DNA of 34,263 nt from positions 1 to 34,263 of the forward strand of contig CAJFVQ010000041.1 in NCBI GenBank assembly GCA_904420535.1, read 5' to 3'. Below, piece by piece: positions 8,022-16,094 of the stretch (position 1 is the stretch's first letter; each line of letters starts with the position of its first letter). This DNA is from Candidatus Cryptoclostridium obscurum. GTDB lineage: Bacteria; Bacillota; Dehalobacteriia; UBA7702. Position numbers and translations under genes: made by a program. The notes beneath the pieces are model-generated. The model did not search any database and had not been told where the DNA came from. It saw only the letters and a list, made by a program, of their open reading frames with translations.

Positions 8022-8044
8022 CATTGATTGAAGGAGGGATTGAT

Positions 8045-8254
8045 ATGCCGCTGACATTCGCACAACAAGGTGAAACGACCTATATCAAACGCATTACCGC
8101 CAAAGAGGACGCCAAACGCTACTTGGCGGGGCTCGGTCTTGTGGAAGGTGCCGCTGTGACAGTAGTCTCCCATCATGGCGAAGATATGATCCTTAACGTT
8201 AAAGGGGCAAGAGTCGCTTTGGGAAGAAATTATACCAAACGAATTATGATTTAA
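8045..8254 (+). CDS. feoA: FeoA family ferrous iron transport protein (first copy)
   Basis: Small cytoplasmic SH3-fold partner of the FeoB ferrous iron permease. The 69-residue product has the FeoA pattern: a KRITAKEDAKRYLAGLGLVEGAAVTVVS core and an RVALGRNYTKRIMI end. The start at 8045 is chosen because AAGGAGGG (8031-8038) lies 6 nt upstream; an in-frame upstream ATA at 8024 would run through palindrome 4 and has no ribosome binding site. It heads a five-gene iron-uptake operon. Two feoA copies before one feoB are common in anaerobic Bacillota. Confidence 0.88.
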   Translation: MPLTFAQQGETTYIKRITAKEDAKRYLAGLGLVEGAAVTVVSHHGEDMILNVKGARVALGRNYTKRIMI

Positions 8255-8295
8255 AAGTTATTTCGATAAATCAATCATGGAAAGGAAGAAGACGT

Positions 8296-8520
8296 ATGAA
8301 CACGCTAAACAAAGTACGCACCGGCGATACTGTTTCAGTGGTTAAAATCCACGGCCAGGGAAGCACTCGCCGGCGTATCATGGATATGGGGATCACCAAA
8401 GGCACGGAAGTGTTTGTCCGCAAAGTTGCCCCCCTGGGCGATCCTATTGAAGTAAAAGTACGGGGATATGAACTCAGCATTCGCAAGGCCGATGCGGAAA
8501 TGGTTGAAATTTCAGGATGA
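8296..8520 (+). CDS. feoA: FeoA family ferrous iron transport protein (second copy)
   Basis: A second 74-residue FeoA/SH3-like protein, only loosely similar to the first copy. It carries the typical RRRIMDMGITKGTEVFVRKVAPLGDPIEVKVRGYELSIRK core, closer to canonical FeoA than its neighbour. A purine-rich AAAGGAAGAAG precedes the ATG. Its TGA overlaps the ATG of the GNAT gene (ATGA), so the two are probably translationally coupled. The two FeoA proteins may form different contacts with FeoB, which is inference only. Confidence 0.9.
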   Translation: MNTLNKVRTGDTVSVVKIHGQGSTRRRIMDMGITKGTEVFVRKVAPLGDPIEVKVRGYELSIRKADAEMVEISG

Positions 8521-8924
8521 ACTTCCAATATGCTACCAATGAGTCTTTGACCCCGGAAGAATTGAAAGAACTGTTTCTTTCCATTCGTTGGTTTTCGGGG
8601 CACTATTCCCAAAAACTAACCCAAGCCATGGAAAATTCTTCCATGGTATTTACGGCTCGTCATAGGGGTAAGCTCATCGCGTTGGCCAGTACGTTGGACG
8701 ACGGTGTTCTGACGGCTTACCTCCATAATTTGCTCGTTCATCCCGATTATCAGGGGTTGGGTATTGGGAGAACCCTTGTAAAAAAGGTCAAAGAGTATTA
8801 CAAAGATTATCCCTACCTTCTGGTAATTCCCGAAGAAAAACGCAACATAGCTTTTTTTGAAGATTTGGGTTTTGAACCAATCGAAAATGCAATCCCTATG
8901 CAGAATAAAGATATTCTTATTTAA
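8517..8924 (+). CDS. GNAT family N-acetyltransferase within the feo operon
   Basis: A 135-residue single-domain GNAT acetyltransferase. The acetyl-CoA binding motif is visible as VHPDYQGLGIGRTLVKKV (Q-x-x-G-x-G), with the preceding beta-strand LHNLLV and the closing FFEDLGFEPIE segment. Acetyl-CoA would be the donor; the acceptor is unknown. The start codon overlaps the feoA stop, and feoB follows after 51 nt, so it sits in the middle of the iron operon rather than beside it. Its relation to iron transport is not established; modification of a Feo component or of a small molecule are both possible. Confidence 0.85.
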   Translation: MNFQYATNESLTPEELKELFLSIRWFSGHYSQKLTQAMENSSMVFTARHRGKLIALASTLDDGVLTAYLHNLLVHPDYQGLGIGRTLVKKVKEYYKDYPYLLVIPEEKRNIAFFEDLGFEPIENAIPMQNKDILI

Positions 8925-8975
8925 TTAACAGAATGCTTTTTCTGACCATAAAAATTTTTAAGTCCGGAGGGAACA

Positions 8976-11132
8976 ATGGAACATTCTACGATCAAAATTG
9001 CCTTAGCAGGAAATCCCAACTGCGGCAAAACGACGATGTTTAATGCTTTAACAGGCAGTTCTCAATACGTCGGAAACTGGCCCGGGGTAACTGTAGAAAA
9101 AAAAGAAGGCAAACTGAAAAACCACAAAGATGTGATTGTGACTGACTTACCGGGTATTTACTCACTCTCTCCTTATACCCCCGAAGAAGTCGTTGCCCGT
9201 AATTATTTACTGAGAGAAAATCCCAACGTTATCATTAATCTTATCGACGGTACGAACTTGGAGAGAAATTTATACCTCACCTCGCAGTTACTGGAAACGG
9301 GGATTCCCGTGGTAGTCGCCTTAAATATGGCGGATATTTTAGAAAAACGCGGCGAAAGTATCGACGTAAAAGCACTGAAAAAGGCATTGCAATGCGAAGT
9401 CATTTCCGTTTCTGCCGTCAAAAATGAAGGCGTTCATGAAGCGGCGGAATTGGCGCTGAAAGCTGCAGAACAGAACCAGCCGGCAATACCCTTTATCTTT
9501 GACAAAACCATCGAAAGCGCCCTGGAATCCATTGGAGAAATCCTTGGAGATACCATAGACGATACCCATCGCCGTTGGCACGCCATCAAAGTTTTTGAAC
9601 GAGATGAAAAAGAACTGGAAAGTTTAAATCTTTCTCAAAGTCAGCGGGATCGTATTGAAAAAGTCATCGAACACTGTGAAACTCTCGACGACGACGACAG
9701 TGAATCTATCATCACCGATCAACGCTATCAGGTGATCACCGGCATCATGAAGCAGCTTGGTTCCAAACAACCGAAGCATAAAGCCGATACCATGTCCGAT
9801 AAAATCGACCGCATTGTCACCAACAGATTTTTGGCACTGCCCATCTTTGCCGCTGTGATCTGTCTCGTTTATTTCTTGGCAGTCACCACTGTGGGAGCTT
9901 GGGGAACCGACTGGGTCAACGATGTACTTTTCGGAGAAATCATTCCCCCGGCAGTGGAAAGTGGTCTCACATCCATCGGCTGTGCTGATTGGCTCTCTTC
10001 TCTGATTCTTGACGGTATCATCGGCGGGGTTGGCGCCGTGCTCGGTTTCCTTCCTCAGATGCTCGTCCTTTTCTTCCTCTTGTCCCTTTTGGAAGACTGT
10101 GGTTACATGGCTCGTATCGCTTTTATCATGGACCGTATTTTCCGTAAATTCGGTCTTTCCGGAAAATCCTTTATTCCGATTCTCATCGGTACCGGATGCG
10201 GCGTCCCCGGCGTTATGGCCTCTCGTACCATTGAAAATGAATGCGATCGCCGTTTGACGATCGTAACCACAACCTTCATTCCTTGCGGCGCCAAATTACC
10301 CATCATCGCTCTGATTGCCGGCGCTCTGTTTGACGGTGCAGCCTGGGTGGCTCCCTCCGCCTATTTTATCGGCGTTGCGGCTATCATATGTTCTGGTATT
10401 ATTTTAAAGAAAACCCGCCACTTTGCAGGAGAACCAGCTCCCTTCGTCATGGAACTTCCCGCTTATCATGTACCTCGGTTGAAAGGCGTAATCATTCACA
10501 TGTGGGACAGAACCAAATCCTTCGTCAAAAAAGCCGGTACAATTATCTTCCTGGCTTGCGGTGTCATCTGGTTCCTCTCCAGCTTTAACTGGTCCATGGA
10601 TATGGTCGATACCTCTGAATCCATGCTGGCCTCCATCGGCCGCGTCATTGCGCCGCTCTTCACTCCCTTGGGTTGGGGCGATTGGCAAAGCGCTGTGGCT
10701 GCCATTACCGGTCTTGTGGCCAAAGAAAACGTGGTCGGGACCTTTGGCGTACTCTTCGGTTTTGCAGAAGTAGCCGAAGACGGCATGGAAGTTTGGGCAA
10801 GCCTCCAGGGAATATTTACTCCCTTGTCTGCCTTCTCTTTCCTCATATTCAACCTGCTCTGTGCTCCTTGTTTTGCTGCCATCGGCGCCATTCGCAGGGA
10901 AATGGGCAGCGGCAAACTGACTTGGTTCGCCATTGGCTATCAAACGGTTTTGGCTTATGCAGTATCCTTTACTGTTTACCGTCTCGGCCTCCTCTTTACC
11001 GGCGGAGGGTTTACATTTGCCACGGCTCTGGCTATTATCGTGGCCTTGATATTCTTCTACTTCCTGCTGCGTCCTACACCGAAATTGCAGGAGCAAGGTT
11101 TGTTAAAAAAAGATAAGGGGTTGGCGTCTTAA
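8976..11132 (+). CDS. feoB: Ferrous iron permease FeoB
   Basis: FeoB imports Fe2+ across the cytoplasmic membrane. The 718-residue protein has an N-terminal G domain (G1 GNPNCGKT at residues 12-19, switch region GNWPGVTVE, G3 DLPG at 57-60, G4 NMAD), an intervening alpha-helical GDI-like region to about residue 280, and a polytopic membrane domain with two Gate modules. The conserved Gate blocks ILIGTGCGVPGVMASRTI and GLVAKENVVGTFG carry the metal-path cysteine and the usual sequence. Length and domain order are normal. CCGGAGGG precedes the ATG. The stop overlaps the next gene's start by one base. Confidence 0.97.
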   Translation: MEHSTIKIALAGNPNCGKTTMFNALTGSSQYVGNWPGVTVEKKEGKLKNHKDVIVTDLPGIYSLSPYTPEEVVARNYLLRENPNVIINLIDGTNLERNLYLTSQLLETGIPVVVALNMADILEKRGESIDVKALKKALQCEVISVSAVKNEGVHEAAELALKAAEQNQPAIPFIFDKTIESALESIGEILGDTIDDTHRRWHAIKVFERDEKELESLNLSQSQRDRIEKVIEHCETLDDDDSESIITDQRYQVITGIMKQLGSKQPKHKADTMSDKIDRIVTNRFLALPIFAAVICLVYFLAVTTVGAWGTDWVNDVLFGEIIPPAVESGLTSIGCADWLSSLILDGIIGGVGAVLGFLPQMLVLFFLLSLLEDCGYMARIAFIMDRIFRKFGLSGKSFIPILIGTGCGVPGVMASRTIENECDRRLTIVTTTFIPCGAKLPIIALIAGALFDGAAWVAPSAYFIGVAAIICSGIILKKTRHFAGEPAPFVMELPAYHVPRLKGVIIHMWDRTKSFVKKAGTIIFLACGVIWFLSSFNWSMDMVDTSESMLASIGRVIAPLFTPLGWGDWQSAVAAITGLVAKENVVGTFGVLFGFAEVAEDGMEVWASLQGIFTPLSAFSFLIFNLLCAPCFAAIGAIRREMGSGKLTWFAIGYQTVLAYAVSFTVYRLGLLFTGGGFTFATALAIIVALIFFYFLLRPTPKLQEQGLLKKDKGLAS

Positions 11133-11323
11133 TGGAATATCTATCCACCATTATCATAGCGATTCTCGTCGGACTGTGTTTTTTCGGCGCTTTTATGAAA
11201 CTGCGCCGCGATAAAAAACAGGGCAAAGGTTGCCCCAATCAGTGCTCCCATTGCGCCCACTGCGCTCCGGAACACGGTACATGCCATCATCATGCGAACC
11301 ATCCAAAACGCAAACACGAGTGA
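11132..11323 (+). CDS. FeoB-associated Cys-rich membrane peptide
   Basis: A 63-residue protein with one N-terminal transmembrane helix (about residues 4-22), a basic KLRRDKKQGKG stretch and a Cys/His-rich tail (CPNQCSHCAHC, then CHHH). This layout matches the small FeoB-associated Cys-rich membrane proteins found after feoB in Firmicutes, sometimes likened to FeoC in position. The tail could bind iron or an Fe-S cluster, which is inference. Its ATG overlaps the feoB stop (TAATG), and a hairpin follows 33 nt after its stop. Confidence 0.85.
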   Translation: MEYLSTIIIAILVGLCFFGAFMKLRRDKKQGKGCPNQCSHCAHCAPEHGTCHHHANHPKRKHE

Positions 11324-11355
11324 GCCTCTTTGATTCTCTACTCCTAAATCTCATG

Positions 11356-11386
11356 CAAAGGAACTGTCTTTTCGGCAGTTCCTTTG
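11356..11386 (+). terminator. Hairpin after the feo operon
   Basis: An 11-bp perfect stem, CAAAGGAACTG with CAGTTCCTTTG, around a 9-nt loop. It lacks a clean T-tract, so it may be a weak terminator or a 3'-end stabiliser. Confidence 0.6.
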
Positions 11387-11414
11387 TGCGATATGCAAAG
11401 AGAACAATTTGCAG

Positions 11415-11443
11415 TTTCCACGACAATGATCCTGTGCTATAAT
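11415..11443 (+). promoter_or_regulatory. Extended -10 promoter of the DUF3786-like gene
   Basis: TGCTATAAT (11435-11443) is an extended -10 element with a perfect TATAAT; the -35 region TTTCCA (11415-11420) is weak at 17-bp spacing. The gene starts 32 nt downstream. Confidence 0.55.
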
Positions 11444-11475
11444 GAGGAAAATCACGATAAAAAGGAGATTGGGCC

Positions 11476-12156
11476 ATGCAGCGAATTGATACGATTTCGG
11501 AACAGGCCACAGCCTATGAACTCGTCTACCAGCACGATCGCAGGGAGTTCTGCAAAAGAGACCCCGAAACCATGGCGAAAAACGCCGGTCTGAAATTGCG
11601 CAATGGGCAGATCACTGTACCCTATTACCATACCGTTTTGGCAGTTAACGCCGAAAACGGAGAAGTGACCTACGAAGCAGATCCCACAAAGCCTGTTCCC
11701 GTTTATCCCCGGATGATGACATTGCACCACTTGAACGGCGTAAAAGACGGCGCTCAAAACAGCGGAATCCTGATCCCCTTTCGCAAAATCCCCATGGCAG
11801 CGGTGTTTGACTCCGCCTACCGTTCCATGGCTTTGGAGCCCTTTGCCCAGGGATTCAGCGGTCACTTAAAGGACTTTGTCCGCGCCGGAGAACTGCTCCA
11901 TACAACACCAGTAAACATGGGAGATCATGCCGTGACCTTCCAATGTTTTCCAAAAATCGCTCTCACCTTTGTTTTCTGGGACGGCGACGATGAACTCCCG
12001 GCTAACGCCACGGTTCTCTTTGACCAAAATATTGCGGACTTTATTCATCCCGAAGATACGGTGGGCTTGGCCATTGAAGGCGCGAATCTACTGCTTCAGG
12101 CAGGGAACCGCCCCATTGCTCCTACCATGAACATGGTTGGCCTTTCCAAAATTTAA
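11476..12156 (+). CDS. DUF3786-like protein
   Basis: A 226-residue soluble protein of unknown function. The stretch FPKIALTFVFWDGDDELPANATVLFDQNIADFIHPED resembles the conserved core of DUF3786, a family seen mainly in anaerobes and sometimes next to Fe-S or corrinoid-related genes. No signal peptide or membrane segment is visible, and the two cysteines are not in a cluster motif. AAAAGGAG lies 9-10 nt before the ATG, and a strong terminator follows the stop, so it is monocistronic. Family assignment is from memory of the motif. The context (feo before, metNIQ after, transcribed from the other strand) does not suggest a role. Confidence 0.7.
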   Translation: MQRIDTISEQATAYELVYQHDRREFCKRDPETMAKNAGLKLRNGQITVPYYHTVLAVNAENGEVTYEADPTKPVPVYPRMMTLHHLNGVKDGAQNSGILIPFRKIPMAAVFDSAYRSMALEPFAQGFSGHLKDFVRAGELLHTTPVNMGDHAVTFQCFPKIALTFVFWDGDDELPANATVLFDQNIADFIHPEDTVGLAIEGANLLLQAGNRPIAPTMNMVGLSKI

Positions 12157-12175
12157 CCATCCAGCCATGCAAAAA

Positions 12176-12218
12176 AACCAAGGCTCCTAGGGAAAATCAT
12201 TTCCCAGGGGCCTTGGTT
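12176..12218. terminator. Bidirectional intrinsic terminator
   Basis: AACCAAGGC and GCCTTGGTT form the outer stem and GGGAAA/TTTCCC the inner stem, with an A-run on the left and TTATTT on the right. It ends the DUF3786-like transcript. The following 165 bp (12219-12383) contain nothing I can identify. Confidence 0.8.
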
Positions 12219-12383
12219 ATTTCTCACACAAAATACATCTGTTTTCTCAGCAATTTATGGTTCGCTTTATTTCTTTGTCATAGGGGAGAAGACCTCTGTT
12301 TCTCCGGTTTTGTGCGAAGGGACCATTTTCGAGAACAAAAAATCACCGCCAATTAATCTGTAAAGCCTACGGACACCGATGGA

Positions 12384-12417
12384 AAATAAAAGCAGCACTG
12401 TCCAAGGCAGCGCTGCT
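12384..12417 (-). terminator. Intrinsic terminator of metNIQ
   Basis: On the minus strand AGCAGCGCTG pairs with CAGTGCTGCT (one G-T pair), followed by TTTATTTT, 45 nt after the metQ stop. Confidence 0.8.
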
Positions 12418-12461
12418 TCTTCGTCACAAAAATCGACCTGCTTTAAAAAGCTTAGGAGACA

Positions 12462-13292
12462 TCAGAACATGGGAATTACCGCGCCATTATAGGTTTCTTC
12501 CATAAACTGTTTGACTTCATCGCTCTGTAAAGCTTCTACCAAAGCTTTGATGGCTTCATTTTCTTCATTGCCGGCTTTCACAGCCACCACATTGGCATAG
12601 GTTTCCGCCGCGATGGAATCAGCATCTTCCGTGGCGATGGCATCGGTACCGACGACGAGACCGGCTTCAATGGCGTAGTTACCGTTGATAACCGCCATAT
12701 CAACATCGCTCAAAGAGCGAGCCAACTGAGCAGCTTCAATCTCTTTGATATCGAGATTTTTGGGGTTTTCGGCAATATCCACCTTGGTCGCGGAAAGGCC
12801 CGCGTCTTCACTCAAAGTGATGAGGCCTTCCTGCTGCAAAAGGAGCAGGGCACGGGCTTCGTTGGTGCCGTCATTGGGGATGGCAATAGAAGCGCCGTCA
12901 GCCAATTCCTCCACTGTAGCAGTTTTTCCGGGATAAAGGCCAAAGGGTTCGTAATGGATGGCGGCAACGGCCACGAGATTCGTATCATTTTCTTCGTTAA
13001 ATTCGTCCATATAAGGTTTGTGTTGGAAATAGTTGGCATCAAGTTCGCCGCTGTCTACATTAAGGTTGGGTTGGACATAATCGTTAAATTCCACGATCTC
13101 CAGGGTATAGCCTTGTTCTTCCAAGAGGGGTTTTGCCGCTTCCAAAATTTCAGCATGAGGGGTAACGCTGGCCCCCACTTTGATGGTAGTGGATTCCGCG
13201 TTATCGTTTTCAGCAGCTTCGTCATTGCCGCCGCAAGAGGCAAGGGCAAAGATACTCAAAGCAGCCAACAACATCACGAGTACTTTTTTCAT
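12462..13292 (-). CDS. metQ: Methionine-binding lipoprotein MetQ
   Basis: Extracellular D/L-methionine-binding lipoprotein of the MetNIQ ABC importer. The 276-residue precursor has a lipoprotein signal (MKKVLVMLLAALSIFALASC, lipobox LASC with the acylated Cys at residue 20) and an NlpA/MetQ domain with VGASVTPHAEIL, NYFQHKPYM, HYEPFGLYPGK and IAIPNDGTNEARALLLL. The ATG at 13292 follows GGAGGAA; a longer frame upstream would bury the signal peptide and is rejected. It is last in the metN-metI-metQ operon, 49 nt after metI. Confidence 0.95.
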   Translation of the reverse strand: MKKVLVMLLAALSIFALASCGGNDEAAENDNAESTTIKVGASVTPHAEILEAAKPLLEEQGYTLEIVEFNDYVQPNLNVDSGELDANYFQHKPYMDEFNEENDTNLVAVAAIHYEPFGLYPGKTATVEELADGASIAIPNDGTNEARALLLLQQEGLITLSEDAGLSATKVDIAENPKNLDIKEIEAAQLARSLSDVDMAVINGNYAIEAGLVVGTDAIATEDADSIAAETYANVVAVKAGNEENEAIKALVEALQSDEVKQFMEETYNGAVIPMF

Positions 13293-13341
13293 TTTAGATT
13301 CCTCCTTCTTATATCTCAAAAAGCACAAAAGGCATCTGCGC

Positions 13342-14004
13342 TTATTTGATGCGACGGTCGCCAATCTTCGCCAGCTTCATGCCGATTTCCTGGAAGAGCT
13401 GGACAATCACGACCAAAATCAGCACGGTCACCAGCATCATATCGCTCTGATAACGATAGTAACCGTAGTTGATTGCGATGGTGCCGAGGCCGCCGCCGCC
13501 GACAAACCCCGCCATGGCGGTGTAGCCCAAGATTGTGGTAATGGCGATGGCACTGCCTACGACCAACGAAGGACGGGCCTCAGGCAGCAGCACTTTCATG
13601 ACGATCTGTATGGGGGTGGCGCCCATGGACTGGGCCGCTTCAATGACGCCCGCGTCCACCTCTTTGATGGAAGATTCCACCATCCGAGCGACAAAGGGAG
13701 CAGCGCCTATGACCAAGGGGACGATGGTGGCCGTGGAGCCTAAGGACGTCCCTACGATAAAGCGGGTCAATGGGATTACCGCCACCAAAAGAATGATGAA
13801 GGGCACCGAACGCAGGAAATTAACGATAAAGCCAAGGACCGCGTTGACACCGACCATAGGCCGGATCCCTGTTTTATCGGTCACTACCAGGATCAGACCT
13901 AAGGGCAGCCCGATCAGGTATGACAAAAACGTGGAAAATAAAGTCATATACAACGTCTCCCACAAGCCGACGGCGAGGAGATGAAGTGTTGTGGGATCAA
14001 ACAT
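13342..14004 (-). CDS. metI: Methionine ABC transporter permease MetI
   Basis: Inner-membrane permease of the methionine importer, 220 residues with about five transmembrane helices. The ABC permease coupling loop EAAQSMGATPIQIVMKVLLPEARP (EAA motif) is clear, as are FLRSVPFIILL and GGGGLGTIAINYGYYRY, typical of MetI. The start at 14004 (MFDPTTLHLLAVG) follows an AGGAGGAGG ribosome binding site and overlaps the end of metN by 8 bp. An upstream in-frame extension to 14106 lies inside metN and has no membrane character. Confidence 0.95.
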   Translation of the reverse strand: MFDPTTLHLLAVGLWETLYMTLFSTFLSYLIGLPLGLILVVTDKTGIRPMVGVNAVLGFIVNFLRSVPFIILLVAVIPLTRFIVGTSLGSTATIVPLVIGAAPFVARMVESSIKEVDAGVIEAAQSMGATPIQIVMKVLLPEARPSLVVGSAIAITTILGYTAMAGFVGGGGLGTIAINYGYYRYQSDMMLVTVLILVVIVQLFQEIGMKLAKIGDRRIK

Positions 14005-15004
14005 GATGGGCCTCCTCCTCAAAATGAATATGATGCAGTTCCAAGTAGGCCAGCATACGCTGGGCGACCTGTTCTTGATCCGGCAATTCAATGAGCATCT
14101 GCCCAAAGGTTTTGCCCTCTACCTTATTGAGATCTGCAAAAAGAATATTGACCGCGGCGCCACATTCTATGACCATGGAGCCGATGACAGGCTCGGCAAA
14201 GGTCTCGCCGTCAAAGACCAACCGAAGAGTACGACCGCCGCCAAATTTTGCAGTTCGCCGGCCTGCAGGGAAAATTAGTTGTTTCGCCATGTCCGACTGG
14301 GGATTCAGAAACACATCCTCCACCTTGCCCACTTCCACGATGTGGCTGCTGTCGATGATAGCGACGCGTTGGCAAACCTCTTCGATGACACTCATTTCAT
14401 GGGTGATAATCACAATGGTAATGCCCAAATCCCGGTTGATCTTTTTCAAAAGATCCAAAATCGACCGAGTGGTAGTGGGATCCAGGGCGCTGGTAGCTTC
14501 ATCGCACAAAAGCACCTTGGGATTGGTGGCCAAGGCTCGGGCAATGGCGACGCGTTGCTTCTGGCCGCCGCTTAACTGGGCGGGATAGGCCTGAGCTTTA
14601 TTGGTAAGTCCTACGATCTCCAAAAGTTCCATAGCACGCTTTTTCGCTTGTTCTTTGGGAACTTTAGTGATATCCATAGGGAAACAGATATTTTGCAGGG
14701 CGGTTTTTTGCATGAGCAAATTGAATTGTTGGAAGATCATGCCCATAGAATGTCGGGTCTCCAATAATTCTTTTGGTTTCAGTGTTAACAGGTCCTTGCC
14801 GTCGAACCACACTTTCCCTTCGGTGGGACGCTCCAGTAAATTAATGCAACGGACCAAGGTGCTTTTCCCCGCGCCGCTTAAGCCGATGATGCCGAAAATC
14901 TCCCCTTCATAAATGGAAAGATTGACATCATCCAAAGCAACAACGGTATTTTGCTTGGAACGGAAGGTTTTGTTCAATCCTTCCAATTTAATGATCTCAT
15001 TCAT
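13997..15004 (-). CDS. metN: Methionine ABC transporter ATPase MetN
   Basis: ATPase of the methionine importer. In its 335 residues: Walker A GLSGAGKST (41-49), Q-loop FQQFNLL, signature LSGGQ, Walker B VLLCDEATSALDP, and H-loop IITHE. A C-terminal NIL/ACT-like regulatory domain of about 80 residues (FDGETFAEPVIGSMVIECGAAVNILFADLNKVEGKTFGQMLIEL) is known in MetN to bind methionine and mediate trans-inhibition. The start at 15004 has only a weak AAAAGG-type site upstream, so translation may depend on the structured leader. Gene order metN-metI-metQ is standard. Confidence 0.95.
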   Translation of the reverse strand: MNEIIKLEGLNKTFRSKQNTVVALDDVNLSIYEGEIFGIIGLSGAGKSTLVRCINLLERPTEGKVWFDGKDLLTLKPKELLETRHSMGMIFQQFNLLMQKTALQNICFPMDITKVPKEQAKKRAMELLEIVGLTNKAQAYPAQLSGGQKQRVAIARALATNPKVLLCDEATSALDPTTTRSILDLLKKINRDLGITIVIITHEMSVIEEVCQRVAIIDSSHIVEVGKVEDVFLNPQSDMAKQLIFPAGRRTAKFGGGRTLRLVFDGETFAEPVIGSMVIECGAAVNILFADLNKVEGKTFGQMLIELPDQEQVAQRMLAYLELHHIHFEEEAHHV

Positions 15005-15193
15005 ACGTTTCAGCCTTTTTTCATAAGGATCCTTTGGGCTTTGCCCAAATCATTTCAAAATTCACGCGCCTTTCGCCATAGATTGAAAAAAATTATACTA
15101 TATATGACAAATCATATAGCAAGGCGCGATATACAACCTCCCTTTACGGGATTCATACGTTAAAATTTTACAACAATGGGATATGGTTGTCAA
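15005..15193 (-). promoter_or_regulatory. metNIQ promoter and structured leader
   Basis: The minus-strand promoter is TTGACA (15193-15188), 17 bp, TAAAAT (15170-15165), giving a leader of about 155 nt. The leader holds a short frame (ATG at 15154, 14 codons, TGA), a distant 8-bp pairing between CGCGCCTT and AAGGCGCG, an AU-rich hairpin followed by seven T's that could act as an attenuator, and a TTTGGGC/GCCCAAA hairpin about 35 nt before the start codon. I could not match it to the SAM-I (S-box), SMK or T-box consensus. The 11-mer AACGTATGAAT occurs at both the short frame's start and the metN start. Confidence 0.6.
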
Positions 15194-15228
15194 TAAAAAC
15201 CGCTGGGTTTTGCTGGTTTTTCATGTGA

Positions 15229-15265
15229 AAAGACCTCCGACGGTTTTCGCCGGAGGCCTTTTGGT
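15229..15265. terminator. Hairpin with flanking A/T runs
   Basis: AAAAG-CCTCCG and CGGAGG-CTTTT arms (one mismatch) enclose a short loop, giving an A-run on one side and T-rich sequence on the other. It could stop transcription in either direction. No gene ends here, so its client is unclear. The 600-bp gap from metN to 15612 otherwise holds only promoters. Confidence 0.5.
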
Positions 15266-15325
15266 TGTTTGGTTGATTTTTTAGAAGGGTTAAACAATGA
15301 AAAGAAATTGTTTGGAGTTTGGTAA

Positions 15326-15355
15326 TTGTCTACTCTGCTTGGGTACGTTTATAAT
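15326..15355 (+). promoter_or_regulatory. Possible promoter upstream of the small Cys-rich gene
   Basis: TTGTCT (15326-15331), 18 bp, TATAAT (15350-15355). A second TATAAT lies at 15382-15387 without a matching -35. Transcription from here would give a leader of about 250 nt before the gene at 15613, or an unrecognised small RNA. Confidence 0.4.
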
Positions 15356-15529
15356 ATAACGAAACTCCGTGTTTCCCCGTTTATAATGCCGGGAAGATAT
15401 AGGGGATTTTTTGTGTTGATTCAGTGAAAACAATCTTTTTCAACGTCGTCGCCTTCCCGTTGCCGATGCCCCCGCATGACCTCATAAAGATTTTCTAATC
15501 AAACCGTCAAATTTTTCACGCTTTTCCTT

Positions 15530-15558
15530 TTGCTTTTTCCTCCCTCTTTGTTTATAAT
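15530..15558 (+). promoter_or_regulatory. Promoter of the small Cys-rich gene
   Basis: TTGCTT (15530-15535), 17-bp spacer, TATAAT (15553-15558), about 55 nt before the start codon at 15613. Confidence 0.6.
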
Positions 15559-15612
15559 AAATTCCTAGATCAACGCCGCAAAGCGGTGAAGCAACAATAA
15601 AGGAAGTGCATC

Positions 15613-15813
15613 ATGAACAAAGAGTACAAAATTGCATCTTATACTGGTCAGTGTCCTTTTTTGATGGCAAGAAGAGACATTGACATTAAATTCGAACGCC
15701 AAAACGATCTGGCGATCCCCGTGGAAAATCAATGCGACTACGACGAGGACTGCAATTATTTTGACGGATGCCCCGTATTGGAATCCTGCAAACGGGAAGT
15801 TCATCACTGGTAA
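15613..15813 (+). CDS. Small Cys-rich protein with CX5CX5CX5C
   Basis: A 66-residue soluble protein of unknown function. AAAGGAAG sits 7-8 nt before the ATG, and a strong terminator follows the stop, so this is a real single-gene unit. Five cysteines are present: C14, then C41, C47, C53 and C59 at an exact six-residue spacing, among acidic and aromatic residues (CDYDEDCNYFDGCPVLESC). Four regularly spaced cysteines suggest zinc or Fe-S binding, but the spacing is not that of a ferredoxin or a standard zinc ribbon. There is no signal peptide or membrane helix. I do not recognise the family. Confidence 0.75.
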   Translation: MNKEYKIASYTGQCPFLMARRDIDIKFERQNDLAIPVENQCDYDEDCNYFDGCPVLESCKREVHHW

Positions 15814-15818
15814 TAAAG

Positions 15819-15850
15819 AAGCCTGCCGAAACAAAAATCGGCAGGCTTTT
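15819..15850. terminator. Intrinsic terminator after the small Cys-rich gene
   Basis: AAGCCTGCCGA pairs perfectly with TCGGCAGGCTT (11 bp) and is followed by TTTT. On the minus strand it could also end the EamA/HD/Cys-rich operon. The intervening 15851-16094 shows no supported feature. Confidence 0.85.
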
Positions 15851-16094
15851 GCATCTTTCATTGCAAGCTTAAAGAAAATAGAGACGGGCATAATTCGGTG
15901 TTCTTATTGCATAATGCCATCGGTTCTTGATATCTTCCATACATATGCAAATTGCTCTATGAGGGAAATAAAAACAATTTTTCACTTTTAACACAATGCA
16001 GCCTTTCCATTGTTGATTTTTTGTTACATTTATCTTAGAAAAAACATAAAGAACCGTTTCCTGCAAATCATTCTGATCTTCCAAAGGTCTTATT

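Noticed and set aside
10404-11096. A 230-codon antisense frame within feoB
   Set aside because: It is the shadow of the feoB coding frame; no ribosome binding site and no protein-like domains.
15005-15193. SAM riboswitch or T-box before metN
   Set aside because: The conserved S-box, SMK and T-box sequence elements could not be found; only generic hairpins are visible.
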